Assembly: GCA_030295235.1 (NCBI GenBank)
Contig: AP026137.1
Location: 682,001 to 746,000 of the forward strand
DNA length: 64,000 nucleotides
Source of the DNA: Fistulifera solaris
Lineage: Eukaryota > Bacillariophyta > Bacillariophyceae > Naviculales > Stauroneidaceae
Direction: 5' to 3'
The notes under the pieces were generated by a model. The model saw nothing but the letters and a program-made list of their open reading frames with translations. It was not told the DNA's origin and made no database searches. Positions 42,101-52,665 of this stretch are shown in pieces. Both the position numbers and the translations under genes were made by a program. The first letter of the stretch is position 1; the number at the start of each line of letters is the position of its first letter.

Positions 42101-43036
42101 TCATCCATTCCATTTGAGTAAGACGCCCACCGGTATATGATCCGACGGTACTTGTTCGTTGGGCCAGGACTGTAGAGGATACGTCCCATCGCGACGACGC
42201 ACAACATTGCCGTATCTCCACCGATCTTCGACCCGCAAGACCGACGATACCCAAATATAATCGAGGATCGAACCCCCGGCAAACGTAGGTTGTTGTTGAG
42301 ATGCTTGTGTGTCAATGAGCGGCAATAGTTGCTGCGCCCACGACGGCGCTTCGAGCCAAATCTTTTGATGATCCCAGGGCAACGCTTGCGGTATCCGCCC
42401 CGTGGCCAGTATTTGGTAAATCGGATGAGCCGCTGCTTCCCACAGATTAAAATCTCCCGTTATTATCAAAGGAGCGGATTGATTTCGTTCGCTTTGATGA
42501 TAGTGCACCCGCTGCAAGAGCGATTTGAGTTGATTGAATCTCGTTTCATCTTTGTCCGCTCCCGCTTCCAAATGTACACAAGCCACATACCAAGGCTGAC
42601 CCGAAGTGCGGTGCTTCAAAATACACAGTAAGGCCCGTGATCGTGATTCCGTATGAACGACCTTCCAGTGTGTGCTTCGTACGAGAATCGCACACGCGAC
42701 GGGATGATGAGCGACGTGTTGTAAAATAGTCGTATGCGTGTCCTGAAATGCGGCTCGCAAGTCTTCCCATTTATCAACTTGCACTTCTTGTAAACAGATA
42801 AAGTCATTGGTTGGCGATTGCTTCAAAATATCGATAATGAGCGGTTGACGATACGACCAATCCAGATGATCTTTAGAAGAATATTTGGGAGCGACCGCGT
42901 ATTGCGGTGCCAGTAGATTCCATGTAACGATTCCGACGCTTTGAGAAGACGATGGTATTAATGCCGTAGCTATAGAACAGATGAAAAAAGTCAAGAGGCA
43001 TAGCAGAATCATTGTGGAAAATGCTTTACGCCACAT
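42101..43036 (-). CDS. Secreted endonuclease/exonuclease/phosphatase-fold protein
   Basis: 311 residues, single exon, ATG 43036 (the open frame before it lacks ATG). Signal peptide MWRKAFSTMILLCLLTFFICSIATA. EEP fold motifs in order: VTWNLLAPQY (metal Asn), CLQEVQ (Glu), VHLEAG (catalytic His), TGDFNLW (Asp/Asn), SILDYIWVS, PSDHIPVG (Asp-His). This order is that of CCR4/nocturnin- and angel-like members, but with a secretory leader a phosphodiesterase or phosphatase acting in the ER, plastid or outside is more likely than mRNA deadenylation. All catalytic residues are present. Confidence 0.85.
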   Translation of the reverse strand: MWRKAFSTMILLCLLTFFICSIATALIPSSSQSVGIVTWNLLAPQYAVAPKYSSKDHLDWSYRQPLIIDILKQSPTNDFICLQEVQVDKWEDLRAAFQDTHTTILQHVAHHPVACAILVRSTHWKVVHTESRSRALLCILKHRTSGQPWYVACVHLEAGADKDETRFNQLKSLLQRVHYHQSERNQSAPLIITGDFNLWEAAAHPIYQILATGRIPQALPWDHQKIWLEAPSWAQQLLPLIDTQASQQQPTFAGGSILDYIWVSSVLRVEDRWRYGNVVRRRDGTYPLQSWPNEQVPSDHIPVGVLLKWNG

Positions 43037-43930
43037 TTTGTGTCGCAAAAATAATGGCGGGTGTGCTCGTGAGTGAGAAAAATCTACTAATAGGGCTGGT
43101 TACTTCTTCGAAGGTCCCCTCGTTCAAATAGTACATATTTCTACGTTAATACATTACAATATTATAGTCGAAACTTGTTTTGGTCAATCGACCTCCGCCG
43201 CGATAAAAGCACGACGACCATGGCGAAATGCCGTTCATGTTCCTACAACTTTTGTTAAAGGCAGCGCATTTCTCTCAAAATTGGGATATATGATTCTCTC
43301 ATAGTAGTTAAGCAACTGGCTTGAAATGAGAGAAATCGGCGCCACTACGATCGAGTTTTCTGGTTTCACGTCGATTTTCTACGGCGAAAAAGCACGGGTA
43401 GAATCGAATCATGACCATTCTTTAACACCCGATTGACTCTGATAAAATTAAAACATCCATTGGAACCGCTTAATTCTAATCGTATGATAACGATAAAAAC
43501 AATTTCAAGAAAAGCATTGTTTAATTGATCGGCGCCTCATCATGTTTAGCCGTGATTTGTGCGGTATTTTACCATGGTGAGTTTTTTTGGATGATTCGGT
43601 TACTGTAGATTCGAGTGTACGCTTACGGAGCTATCGCGACAGGACGTCCCTGCGTGTAACCAGCCCTTAAATGACGTGAAAAACCGCGTATCCACATTTT
43701 CTGTAGACGTGAAAACATCACGACCCCACATTTTCTGGATACCTGTACGTGAAAACACCATTCCCCCACATTTTGGAAACAATAAGTGAAAACAACACGC
43801 GCCCACATTTTCTGGGCACGTCATAACATTACACACCCATATTTTCTGTGGACGAGAATAAGCGCCAGATTGTTCAACGACTATAAAACTCTTTTTTATT
43901 TTTAGCACAAATTATAATGACCATGACAAC
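43037..43930. other. Intergenic with minisatellite
   Basis: 894 bp between divergent genes. Holds the inverted minisatellite at 43680-43870. The rest shows no gene, RNA or other family repeat. Confidence 0.6.
43680..43870 (-). repeat. Minisatellite of CAGAAAATGTGG units (inverted relative to 19.84 kb)
   Basis: About five units of ~36 bp: CCCACATTTTCTGG then a spacer with CACGTGAAAAC-like sequence. Its complement, CCAGAAAATGTGG plus GTTTTCACG, matches the 19.84-kb minisatellite. It ends 60 bp before the next gene's ATG, so it may sit in its promoter. Confidence 0.8.
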
Positions 43931-44845
43931 ATGCTACCTTACCAACCTCTCTTCCTACAACTAGTGCTGCTCGCAACATGTTGGTCTTACGGAACCGCAC
44001 TCGCCGGTTCCGCTGCGCAACCATTACAGAAACAAAAGATTGCCGTTTTGGGCGGCGGCGGATACACGGGCGGTCTCGTCTTTGGCTTTCTGCAACGCGC
44101 GGGTTCCTTGTACGGAACCGGCATTGATCGATCCGTCCGGTGTTTGGGTGCCACGCAAGATACGGCGGTGCAATTGAATCGAATCTTGTCGAAGCATTTT
44201 TGTTTAGCCATGGCCGATGAGTCCTACATCAAACTCACCAATCTTCAAGATCCGGCGTCGATTGCCAGTCGATTGGAAGGATATGATGCACTTGTGCTGG
44301 GGACTGGGTGGGAGACCAAGGTTCGACCCGTCACACCGAACACGTACGAGACTACACCGAATGACAAGACGGTTGAGTTGTACTGGCAAGGAACTGCAAA
44401 TGATAATCCAAATGAAGCCAGCCAGGAAGCCTTACAAATCGTCCAGAACGTGATACAAGCATCTCCACATTTGAAACATATTGTTGCATTAGATCCAAGT
44501 GGATCATGTTTGCCTCTATTACAAGACGGATCGGTACCCTTTACTTGTCTGCAAACCTCTAGTCCGCTTCTTAGCACCAAAGACTACACTTACCGCAAAG
44601 GTGTTCAAACTTCGCTGTCCATTGCATCATTAAGTCCTAGCTCCGACCCGCTGTACATCGAAGATTTGGCGGCGCTGGCCGTGCAATGTCTGTTGAGTTT
44701 GGATTGGGGTACGAGTCGATCCTTGCAAGTGTCGCGAGCTACTGCAGTCCTCCCTCCGACCAACCCCAAGCGGCCCGATCAAGAGTGGTGTGTCAATTCG
44801 TATCAACTGGAAGCGGCCTTGCGTGCTACTGCGAGTGTCAAGTAG
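43931..44845 (+). CDS. Secretory/plastid NAD(P)-binding Rossmann protein
   Basis: 304 residues, single exon, ATG 43931. An N-terminal signal peptide (LFLQLVLLATCWSYGTALA) precedes KIAVLGGGGYTGGLVFGFLQ, a dinucleotide-binding turn like that of atypical SDRs and semialdehyde-dehydrogenase-type folds. GYDALVLGTGWETK and HLKHIVALDPSGSC mark later strands. No catalytic Tyr-x-x-x-Lys pair, so it may bind a nucleotide without classical SDR chemistry. I do not recognise a named enzyme. Confidence 0.65.
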   Translation: MLPYQPLFLQLVLLATCWSYGTALAGSAAQPLQKQKIAVLGGGGYTGGLVFGFLQRAGSLYGTGIDRSVRCLGATQDTAVQLNRILSKHFCLAMADESYIKLTNLQDPASIASRLEGYDALVLGTGWETKVRPVTPNTYETTPNDKTVELYWQGTANDNPNEASQEALQIVQNVIQASPHLKHIVALDPSGSCLPLLQDGSVPFTCLQTSSPLLSTKDYTYRKGVQTSLSIASLSPSSDPLYIEDLAALAVQCLLSLDWGTSRSLQVSRATAVLPPTNPKRPDQEWCVNSYQLEAALRATASVK

Positions 44846-45371
44846 AAGCATGGAATGATACAACTGTTACAGCAGTGAGTATCTGCAATGTTTTTCATGG
44901 GTATTATCATGAGTTAACTTCCATCTATCGACACACAAACTAATTAACTTTTTATGCATTCGTGTAGTATCCAGCTTCCACTGGACATCTGACTCACCTT
45001 AGGCAACCACCTTCTACAACGAATTTGGTGCTTGGGAAGCATCTGTTTTACAGGTGTTCCTAGGTTCTTAAGAACGAAAAGTAAATTCACATGTTATATG
45101 TTATATGAATTCGTGTAGTAGCTAAAGCATCAAATTAGAAGAAACTAGTCTAGGTCATGCATTCATAGCTGATAAACATTTACGAAGAGAAGAAATACCA
45201 GTCATGAATAGTTTAGGTGGGATTGCCTGACGGTGAAAAACGAGAGGTGGAGAAAACGCCTCTCATCACTTTTCCTGTCGCATAAAACAGAAAAAGAATA
45301 AGGGCAACAAAGCAGCGCAAAAAGAAATTGTATTACAACCGAAACTGCAACACAGAACAATTACAATAACA
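44846..45371. other. Intergenic, nothing recognised
   Basis: 526 bp between two same-strand genes. No gene, RNA or known repeat. The last 100 bp are purine/AAC-rich, like a leader. Confidence 0.5.
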
Positions 45372-48105
45372 ATGGTTCGCGGAAACTGGCAAAAACGCGT
45401 CGAACTGGCCGATGCGCGACGCAAAGAGGCGAAACAGCGCAAACAAAAGAATGAGGATCGCAAGCAAAGTAAATTATGGGTGCAAGATTTGTTGAAATTG
45501 CTTGACAAACACGCCAATCTACTCTCTGGACGTCAAATACATTTATGGACGGATACCATGCCGTCGGATGGCCCGCCCTTGCTGGATCTGATGGATGGCG
45601 AATATTCTTCGTCAAAGCGGCGATCGAGGGGAAATTCTGTCACCGAATCCGACGTGACGACGACTCGGAAAGGACGATCCAACTCCGTGACGGAACACAA
45701 GCCGAAAAAGAAAGTTCATCCCCGAAGTCGCGAAGCTGAACAAGACAATGGAGATGATGCTGTGGAATTGCCGCTGCTCTGTCGATCGCACTTTTTGTTT
45801 GGAAAATGTGAAGAAGCATCCTCGGGTCGGAAGAAAGGAACTACGAACAATAACTATTGTCGCCATTATCACTATCCGAATCATTACAGGACACTGGGTC
45901 AAGTTCTGAATACGAAAGAAACGCGGTCCAATCAGCAAGAATTGATTGCTTGTGACGCCTCTTTGGAAGAGCCGTTTGAGACGGAAGCGAATACCATGGA
46001 TATGATTTATTATGTTATGATAGAATTCAATACCGACGGAATTTGCAGTGATTTGATTTCCAAGTCACTTTCAGAAAAGAAGATTGTGTTATCCGATATT
46101 GTCTATGTTGCCGTAAACGGCATTCTTCTCTTTGATCGGAATCGAGAAGGACTGGTCGTTTCAGACGAAACCTATTGGATGAACGGAATAGGAGGCAATG
46201 CCTTCAAGTCACCTCGCAAATCGTCGGTCGGAATGGAAACTACTTTTTGTTTCAGTACACTTCCTGGTGCCATTTTGGAACTCATGTTGACGTTCCTACC
46301 GGACAATGCGGTGGCCGCCTGTTCGCAAGTCTGCAAAGGATGGTATCATGAAATAGGGCAGAATTCGCCCCAATTATGGCGTCACTTATTGGAACGACGA
46401 CATTGGCCGCTACCCTCTTTCGACGTGCCTTCGACTATTTCTCAGCAACAGCAATTTCGCGATGCCTTTTTGGGCCATTACACGGCCATTCGAGATGCTC
46501 GGGCCATTCAAATCGGCCTGAATGTCCTCGATGGCAGCAAAAGAGTTTCTGGTTCTCGAGAGATGGCGTTTCATGATTTCTCCACTAGAAAATTTGCGCC
46601 CGCCGAGAACAGTTATTGTATGAGTGTCCATACGTGGGACGAAAAGAGAGTTTTGGCGTCCTACGATCGAGACTGCTCATTACGACTGTTCGAATCGCGA
46701 ATATCCGACAATAACGAGGATTTGGTATGTAAGGAGTTGATTTGCCAATCGGTGGATCCGTATAAAAACACCAAAAAGCGCAAATGCCGGCTTTTGGCGG
46801 CCGACCTGGACGAAGAGTGCATTGCATCTCTCTGCATCGTGAGTACAGACCATATCAATGTTCATGCGTATATTCTTGTCATTATCAATCGAGATGACTT
46901 TTTACTAGGTGAAAGTAGTTTTGCAACGGTAGAAGGAGGAGGTGGATCCGATGCTTATTTGAATGTCATTGATATCGGTGAAGCTGTGTTGAACTACATG
47001 TTCAATGTTGGATATTCGAACCCAGGAACAGTGCAAATCTTGACTGCTTTGGTCGAATTTCTTCAAGATGGTGGTGAGGTCGGCCAGGTGGACGTTGCCG
47101 TGTCGCATAGTTTCGTAGCGTGTGGATACGGGCGATTTATGCTCGAAGTCAGCATAGCCATTCCGGGAAATGATGGGGACCCACTCCAAGTTGGGCGAAA
47201 ACTAGTATTGTTTGCTGCCAGTGTTGGTACCATTGTGTGGGTCGGAGAATGTCCCGCTTATGACAGTTTGCTGTTGCCTCTCGGCCAGTCCGTCACATTT
47301 TCTTCCATTCGTCGTCGCCATGCCACAGGTTCACGGAGAGCCTGTACTGTCGCCGTGACCCCGAACAGTCTTCCAGGTCAGGTTGTGCTCATCGATATCG
47401 AGCCTGCAGGTGAGGTATTTCAGCCGCAAGTGTTTGAATGTCCTGAAGCCACGCAGCTTCTTCTACGAGAAGGTGAATGGGAAATGGGACGTCCATTTCG
47501 TTCCATTGTCTTAAACTCGACCAAAGTTATTGTCGTCGAGAATTTTCACTCGGCCAATCAAGGAGCAAACCGACGAAACCGAAGTCAAGTAACAGTTCTC
47601 CCTCGGGTCCCATCCACCGCGTCTACGCAAATTCTTACATTGAGCGACATGATTGCAGTGCAATCAACCTGTGTTCGCGATGAATACTTGTTTGTACTAT
47701 ACACCGACCGGTGCGAAAGTAACGATGAGGAACATGACGAAGAAGTTTTGGATGGACAGTGGTTCGAAGCAAGACCTCGCGGCCCACCATGCATGTGGGT
47801 AGTCATTTTCCATCTACCAACTTTCTCTGAGATTGGTCGCCAGCTATGGCAGAGAAACGCACACCCGTTCAACGAGGACCTTCGAAGTATTGTCATGGCG
47901 CATGATGGAAATGAGACTATTGGAGTTGGCTTGTCATGGAAAGGGATTATTATGACCGGAAACCACGTCCGTGCCGCAAAAGTACCAGAGAGCCGTAATA
48001 ATAAATGATTCTGGAGACCGCAGCGGGAAGAATAAGAAAAAGAAGAAACCTGTAAAGTCCGCCAAGAAAGATGGCTATGCTAGGGGTATGTCTCTTCGAG
48101 GATAG
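45372..48105 (+). CDS. Large F-box protein
   Basis: About 910 residues, single exon. A basic coiled head (WQKRVELADARRKEAKQRKQ) is followed by a Ser-rich linker, a Cys/His segment (LCRSHFLFGKC ... CRHYHYP) that may bind zinc, and an F-box at about residues 295-345 (LPGAILELMLTFLP, ACSQVCKGWYHE, LWRHLLERR). The long C-terminal part has scattered beta-strand patterns with Trp/Asp turns, like a divergent WD-type propeller. The likely role is substrate adaptor of an SCF ubiquitin ligase. The first stop is at 48006-48008. If the A3 run 48003-48005 is one base shorter, the frame continues through a Lys-rich tail (KNKKKKKPVKS) and KDGYARGMSLRG to 48105, which looks like the true end. Confidence 0.75.
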
Positions 48106-48573
48106 AGCATTTTTGCAAACCGAAAATTTAGCGCTCACTTTGAAATATTTGTCTTATGTAATATGTATGACGCTAACAGGTATAAGAAGATCAAGCAAAA
48201 AGCCTTGCTTCCATTTAGATGTGAACTGTCGTCGGTGTACCTAACGAAGAGCTGTTACGATACGAAACGATGCCAAATGGTAAGACTATAAACGTGTTTA
48301 GTTGCACTGAAAGACAAACTCCTCGAGAACATAGAGGTGCGGGCTTTTTGGGATCCTTATTATTTTATGTTGTCAATGCTCACTATCAAAATTCCGACTG
48401 AATGTGATTTCAGTCCCGAAATTAAAAGAGACACGGCCGGGCGCACGGACGCACGGACGCGATCGTCGTCGAGAAAAAACTACGAGAAATAAACCACGAA
48501 CAAAAAGGATGTTTGTTAATCATTCATTCTCTTCTTCGTCTTGGACCTTTTATTTGTTGTCAATACCTAGGAA
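48106..48573. other. Intergenic upstream of cycloartenol synthase
   Basis: 468 bp. A short copy of the GACTG/CAGTC block (CCGACTGAATGTGATTTCAGTC) is at 48394-48415 and a small (GCACGGAC) repeat near 48440-48455. No gene seen. Confidence 0.6.
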
Positions 48574-51500
48574 ATGATCTTATTCGTTATAGGATGCACC
48601 ATAGCGGTTGCGGCGCTGATACAAGCAAGCATATCGCAAGGCCTGCCGCTCGAACAACTCGGTATGATAACTCCAATGCTGGCCTTGTTTTCGTTACGGA
48701 CGATTCGAAATGCTCACGTATCTTACGTTCAGGTGTTCGAAGCAGAGGACGCGGACTTTTGTCCTGGTTTTATCATTACTGTGTTGACGGCGTCGGAGTT
48801 GCCGGCTACGATCCTATCTTGGGCGCTTTCTCTCCTCCTTTACGAATCCTTTTTCACATTTCGGCTTTTCTGATGCTTTGGTCAGCCGTTATCTCGACTT
48901 ATGATTCTCTGCAAAGCGAGTTTGGGATCCTTTTCGAGATTCCTGGCATAAAATCAGAAATTACGTCGTCCTTGTTCTTGTTGTCGCTTTCTATCTATCT
49001 CGTCTTCCTGTTGGTGACGCAATACTTGTTGCCCGCTGTTTCGGATCCTGGTGGTCCCCGACCCCATCGGATTCAGAGACAGCCCCAATGGGATAATCGA
49101 CCCATTCCACTGCCGGGGAGTATGAAACAGTGGCGATGCGTCATTGCGGAAGAATCGCACGCAATTACCGAAGCTACCTTCGGCGAGTCGCTCTTATCGG
49201 GAGAACCTTTTGGACGTGATATATGGACTCAAAAGCCTTACAACTCGAAATTGAAAGCAGTCGATGAGAAGTTTGTCCATGAGTTAGCATCTGGTGGTCG
49301 AACAGATATTTTCAATCCATCTGTCAACCCGAATAGGTACGTATGTTCTAGTTGTCGACGATGCAAAGGATAGATGTGATGTCTCACGCTTTCTTTGTAT
49401 CATCACTAGTGCTGACATACCCTACCGTGCGCAATTGATTCGAGAATATTTAGCCGCAGGAAATTCGCCACCTTCATTGGAAAAAGAACCTCAATCAGTT
49501 CAAGCGGCTCTTCGCAAAGCAGTGCATTTCTATTCCATGTTACAGCGCGACGACGGTCACTGGGGCGGTGACTATGGCGGCCCGCACTTTTTAATGCCGG
49601 GTTTGGTCGTCGCTTGGTATATTATGGGCAAACCAAAAAGTATGCTGGATGATGAATCAATAGAACTGATGAAACACTACATTCGCTGTCACCAACAGTC
49701 CGATGGGGGCTGGGGGACACATTTGGAGTCCCCGTCCACCCAGTTTGGCTCCGTCCTCATGTACCTCGCGTTGCGTTTGATGGGAGCTGACAAAGAGGAT
49801 CCCGCTTGTCAGAAAGGGCTAGAATTCATTCGTTTACATGGCGGAGCATTAATGACAGCATCTTGGGCGAAATTCTATTTATGTTTGGCTGGTTGCATGC
49901 ATTGGGACGGTCACAATTCCGTGCCTCCTGAAATGTGGTTACTGCCGAACTGGTTCCCTTTTCATCCTGGTCGCATGTGGTGTCATGCCCGAATGGTGTA
50001 CCTTCCGATGGGATATCTGTATGGTTCCAGGTATGTTTACACCGAAGCTGAGACTGATCCGCTGATCAAAGAGTTAAGGGAAGAACTTTATGTACAACCC
50101 TACGAATCCATCGATTGGATCAAGACGCGACACATGGTGGCTCCGATGGACAATTACTCTCCCATTTCAAAACTGATGGAAACGGCTCAGAACCTTCTCG
50201 CTCGGTATGAAACGTGGGCGATTTTCCAACCCTTCAAAAATCTAGTTCGGCCACGAGGAATCAAGTTATGCGCCGAGTACATGGCAGCAGAAGATTTGCA
50301 AACGAATTTCATTGATATCGGACCCGTGAATAAGGTTCTGAACATGATTTCGGCATATGATGTCGCCAAAGGAAACTTAGAAGACCATAGCGTGAAACGC
50401 CACATCGCCCGTGTTGCGGACTACATGTGGGTCGCGGAAGATGGAATGAAAATGAAAGGATACAATGGTAGTCAGTGCTGGGATACCTCGTTTGCCGTGC
50501 AGGGAATTTACGAGGCGGATCTAATGGATGAATTTCCTGATGTCTCGAAACGAGTTTGGGCGTACCTGGAACGTTGTCAAATTCTATCTACAGAGACATC
50601 AATGGCGACAGAAGCCTACAAGTACGAGTCCGCTGCTTATCGTGCCCGGTTCTATCGCCATATATCAAAGGGAGGTTGGCCCTTCAGCACTAGCGCACAC
50701 GGTTGGCCCATTTCAGATTGTACAGGTGAAGGATTGAAAGGAGTTCTTTGCCTACTTAAGTCCAATGCTGTACTTGAGGGAATTGAGAACGGGACGCTAA
50801 AAGCAATTAGCACGAAGCGATTAGAAGATGCTGCGAACATCCTCCTGACCTATCAAAACGAAGACGGTGGCTTTGCAACGTACGAAAATAATCGTGGTTT
50901 TGGATGGTACGAAGATCTCAATCCTTCGGAAGTGTTTGGATCGATCATGATTGACTACAGTTACTGTGAATGTTCGATGGCTTCTTTGACCGCGTTAGCC
51001 GATTTTCATGAGACTTTTCCTGATCACCGATCGGACGAGATCCGTCATGCTATTGACAAAGGACGAGATTTTCTCAAGTCATTGCAACGGCCGGATGGCT
51101 CTTGGTATGGTTCGTGGGCGTGTTGCTTTTGCTACGGCGTCTGGTTTGGTATTGAGGGACTTGTGAAATGCGGTGAACCCAAAACATCACAAGCAATCAA
51201 GAAGGCTTGCCAGTTTTTGTTGCATCATCAGCGCCGTAATGGTGGATGGGGAGAAGATTTTACATCGTGTTACGACAAGGATTACGCTGCAAACGGGATG
51301 GAAGCTTACGGAGACGACGGAAGCGGAGTGGTGAACACGGCCTGGGCCTTGCTCGCTCTTTCTGTCGCCGAATGCGATGACATAGAAGCCATTCGAAGAG
51401 GTGTGAGATATTTGATGAAACGACAACTTCCTTGTGGCGACTGGCCCCAGGAAGGAATCGCCGGGGTGTTCAATCGAGCTTGTGGAATTACATACACGGC

Positions 51501-51579
51501 TTACAGAAATGTGTTTCCTATTTGGGCGCTTGGTAGATGCAGTGCGACTTACGGCGACCTATTAGACAAGGAGCTTTGA
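48574..51579 (+). CDS. Oxidosqualene cyclase, cycloartenol-synthase type, with N-terminal membrane domain
   Basis: Cyclises 2,3-oxidosqualene to the first sterol. Exons 48574-49336 and 49410-51579 (73-nt intron). The cyclase shows QW repeats (DGHWGGDYGGP, DGGWGTHLE, DGSWYGSW, NGGWGED), the catalytic DCTGE (usual DCTAE), and residues that separate cycloartenol from lanosterol synthases in plants: GYNGSQCWDT (the Tyr410 position) and HGWPISD (His477 and Ile481 positions). So cycloartenol is the expected product. Unusual: ~250 N-terminal residues with about four hydrophobic helices (FVIGCTIAVAALIQA, FIITVLTASELPATILSWAL, ISAFLMLWSAVIS, LFLLSLSIYLVFLLVTQYLL), whereas typical enzymes are monotopic. 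The two halves of this domain connect if the T5 run 48850-48854 is one T longer. Confidence 0.9.
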
Positions 51580-52665
51580 CTCGGAACAAATAATAGTCAC
51601 TAATAACTAAAGCGATAGCTTGGAGCAAAAACCAAGCATTTCCGCGAACGACCTACTGAATAATAGGGTTGCAAGTTTTAACACACGAATATAAGTCGAG
51701 CTGAGAATGAAGACTTGAACCGACTTCATGTGATGAAAATCGTGCACCCCAGCCAAAGATAAATCCTTATAATTTTAGATGGCGTGCGGATACTATTCGA
51801 TCAGCAGCTGACGCCTACTTCTTTCTCGTCGAAAATCATCAGCGACAGCTGATAGCTTCAGCACTTAAAGTCGACAGAGATTGTTCTCAACGAGTCGTAC
51901 TCTTGAATATTTGACTTTTCACCCTCAAAGTCACGCAGGACTTTTTATAAATGAATTTGAGCCAATGCCCAGATGACGTTCGTAATGTAATCACCTGTCG
52001 ACAGGAAGTAGTTCAAACAAGACAGTAAGCGAACTCGACGTCCTCTAGCGCCAATACAACATGCCTTCTATCATGTTTGATGATATTGTTGCAAAACCTG
52101 CTAGGAATTGAGCGAATATCCTTTCAAAGGTCGACAATATTTCCTCACATGAACAGGTTGAGAAAAATGGGCCAAAAATCATGGGCAATCCCCTCGCGTT
52201 TTTGGCCAAAAAACACGGGTTTGCTCACACTAAGCATTACAGTAGGATTCACGTTACTATCTCTCGTATTGGTTGTTCTGGAGCGGTACTCCTTTTCGTC
52301 GGATGTCGTAGTGCGTTTCAAAAAAGTCGTCGAGGGTGCACGGACAGACTGGACCCTCTTGAAAGATTCGTGACTAAATGACAAAAGAAAAGTATCCGGG
52401 ACAGACAAATTGTTGTACTAAAACACTGACATTAATATCTAACTATCTGAAAAATGTGAACAAGGCTTTATTGCCAATACTGTCAAAAAGACATTGTGAC
52501 TGAGAGAACAAACTTAGCTATAGTTTATGTAGTACTTACTTTATCCCATCGAAATTCTTTTGTCGAGGCACAAACTGATTTTGCGCGAGACTTTCATGCG
52601 TGTTGCTGTGTTTGCTGCGCTTCTCGTTTCCCTACCAGAACGTTTCATAAACACACCACATCACC
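51580..52665. other. Intergenic, no supportable gene
   Basis: 1.09 kb. A 98-codon frame at 52077-52373 contains a hydrophobic stretch but no other support. No repeat of the families described was found. Confidence 0.5.

Noticed and set aside
43600-43908. 102-codon minus-strand frame with Cys/Trp periodicity
   Set aside because: Produced by the inverted minisatellite at 43680-43870.
52077-52373. 98-codon frame with a hydrophobic stretch
   Set aside because: One hydrophobic segment alone is weak evidence, and an overlapping minus-strand frame is equally open.
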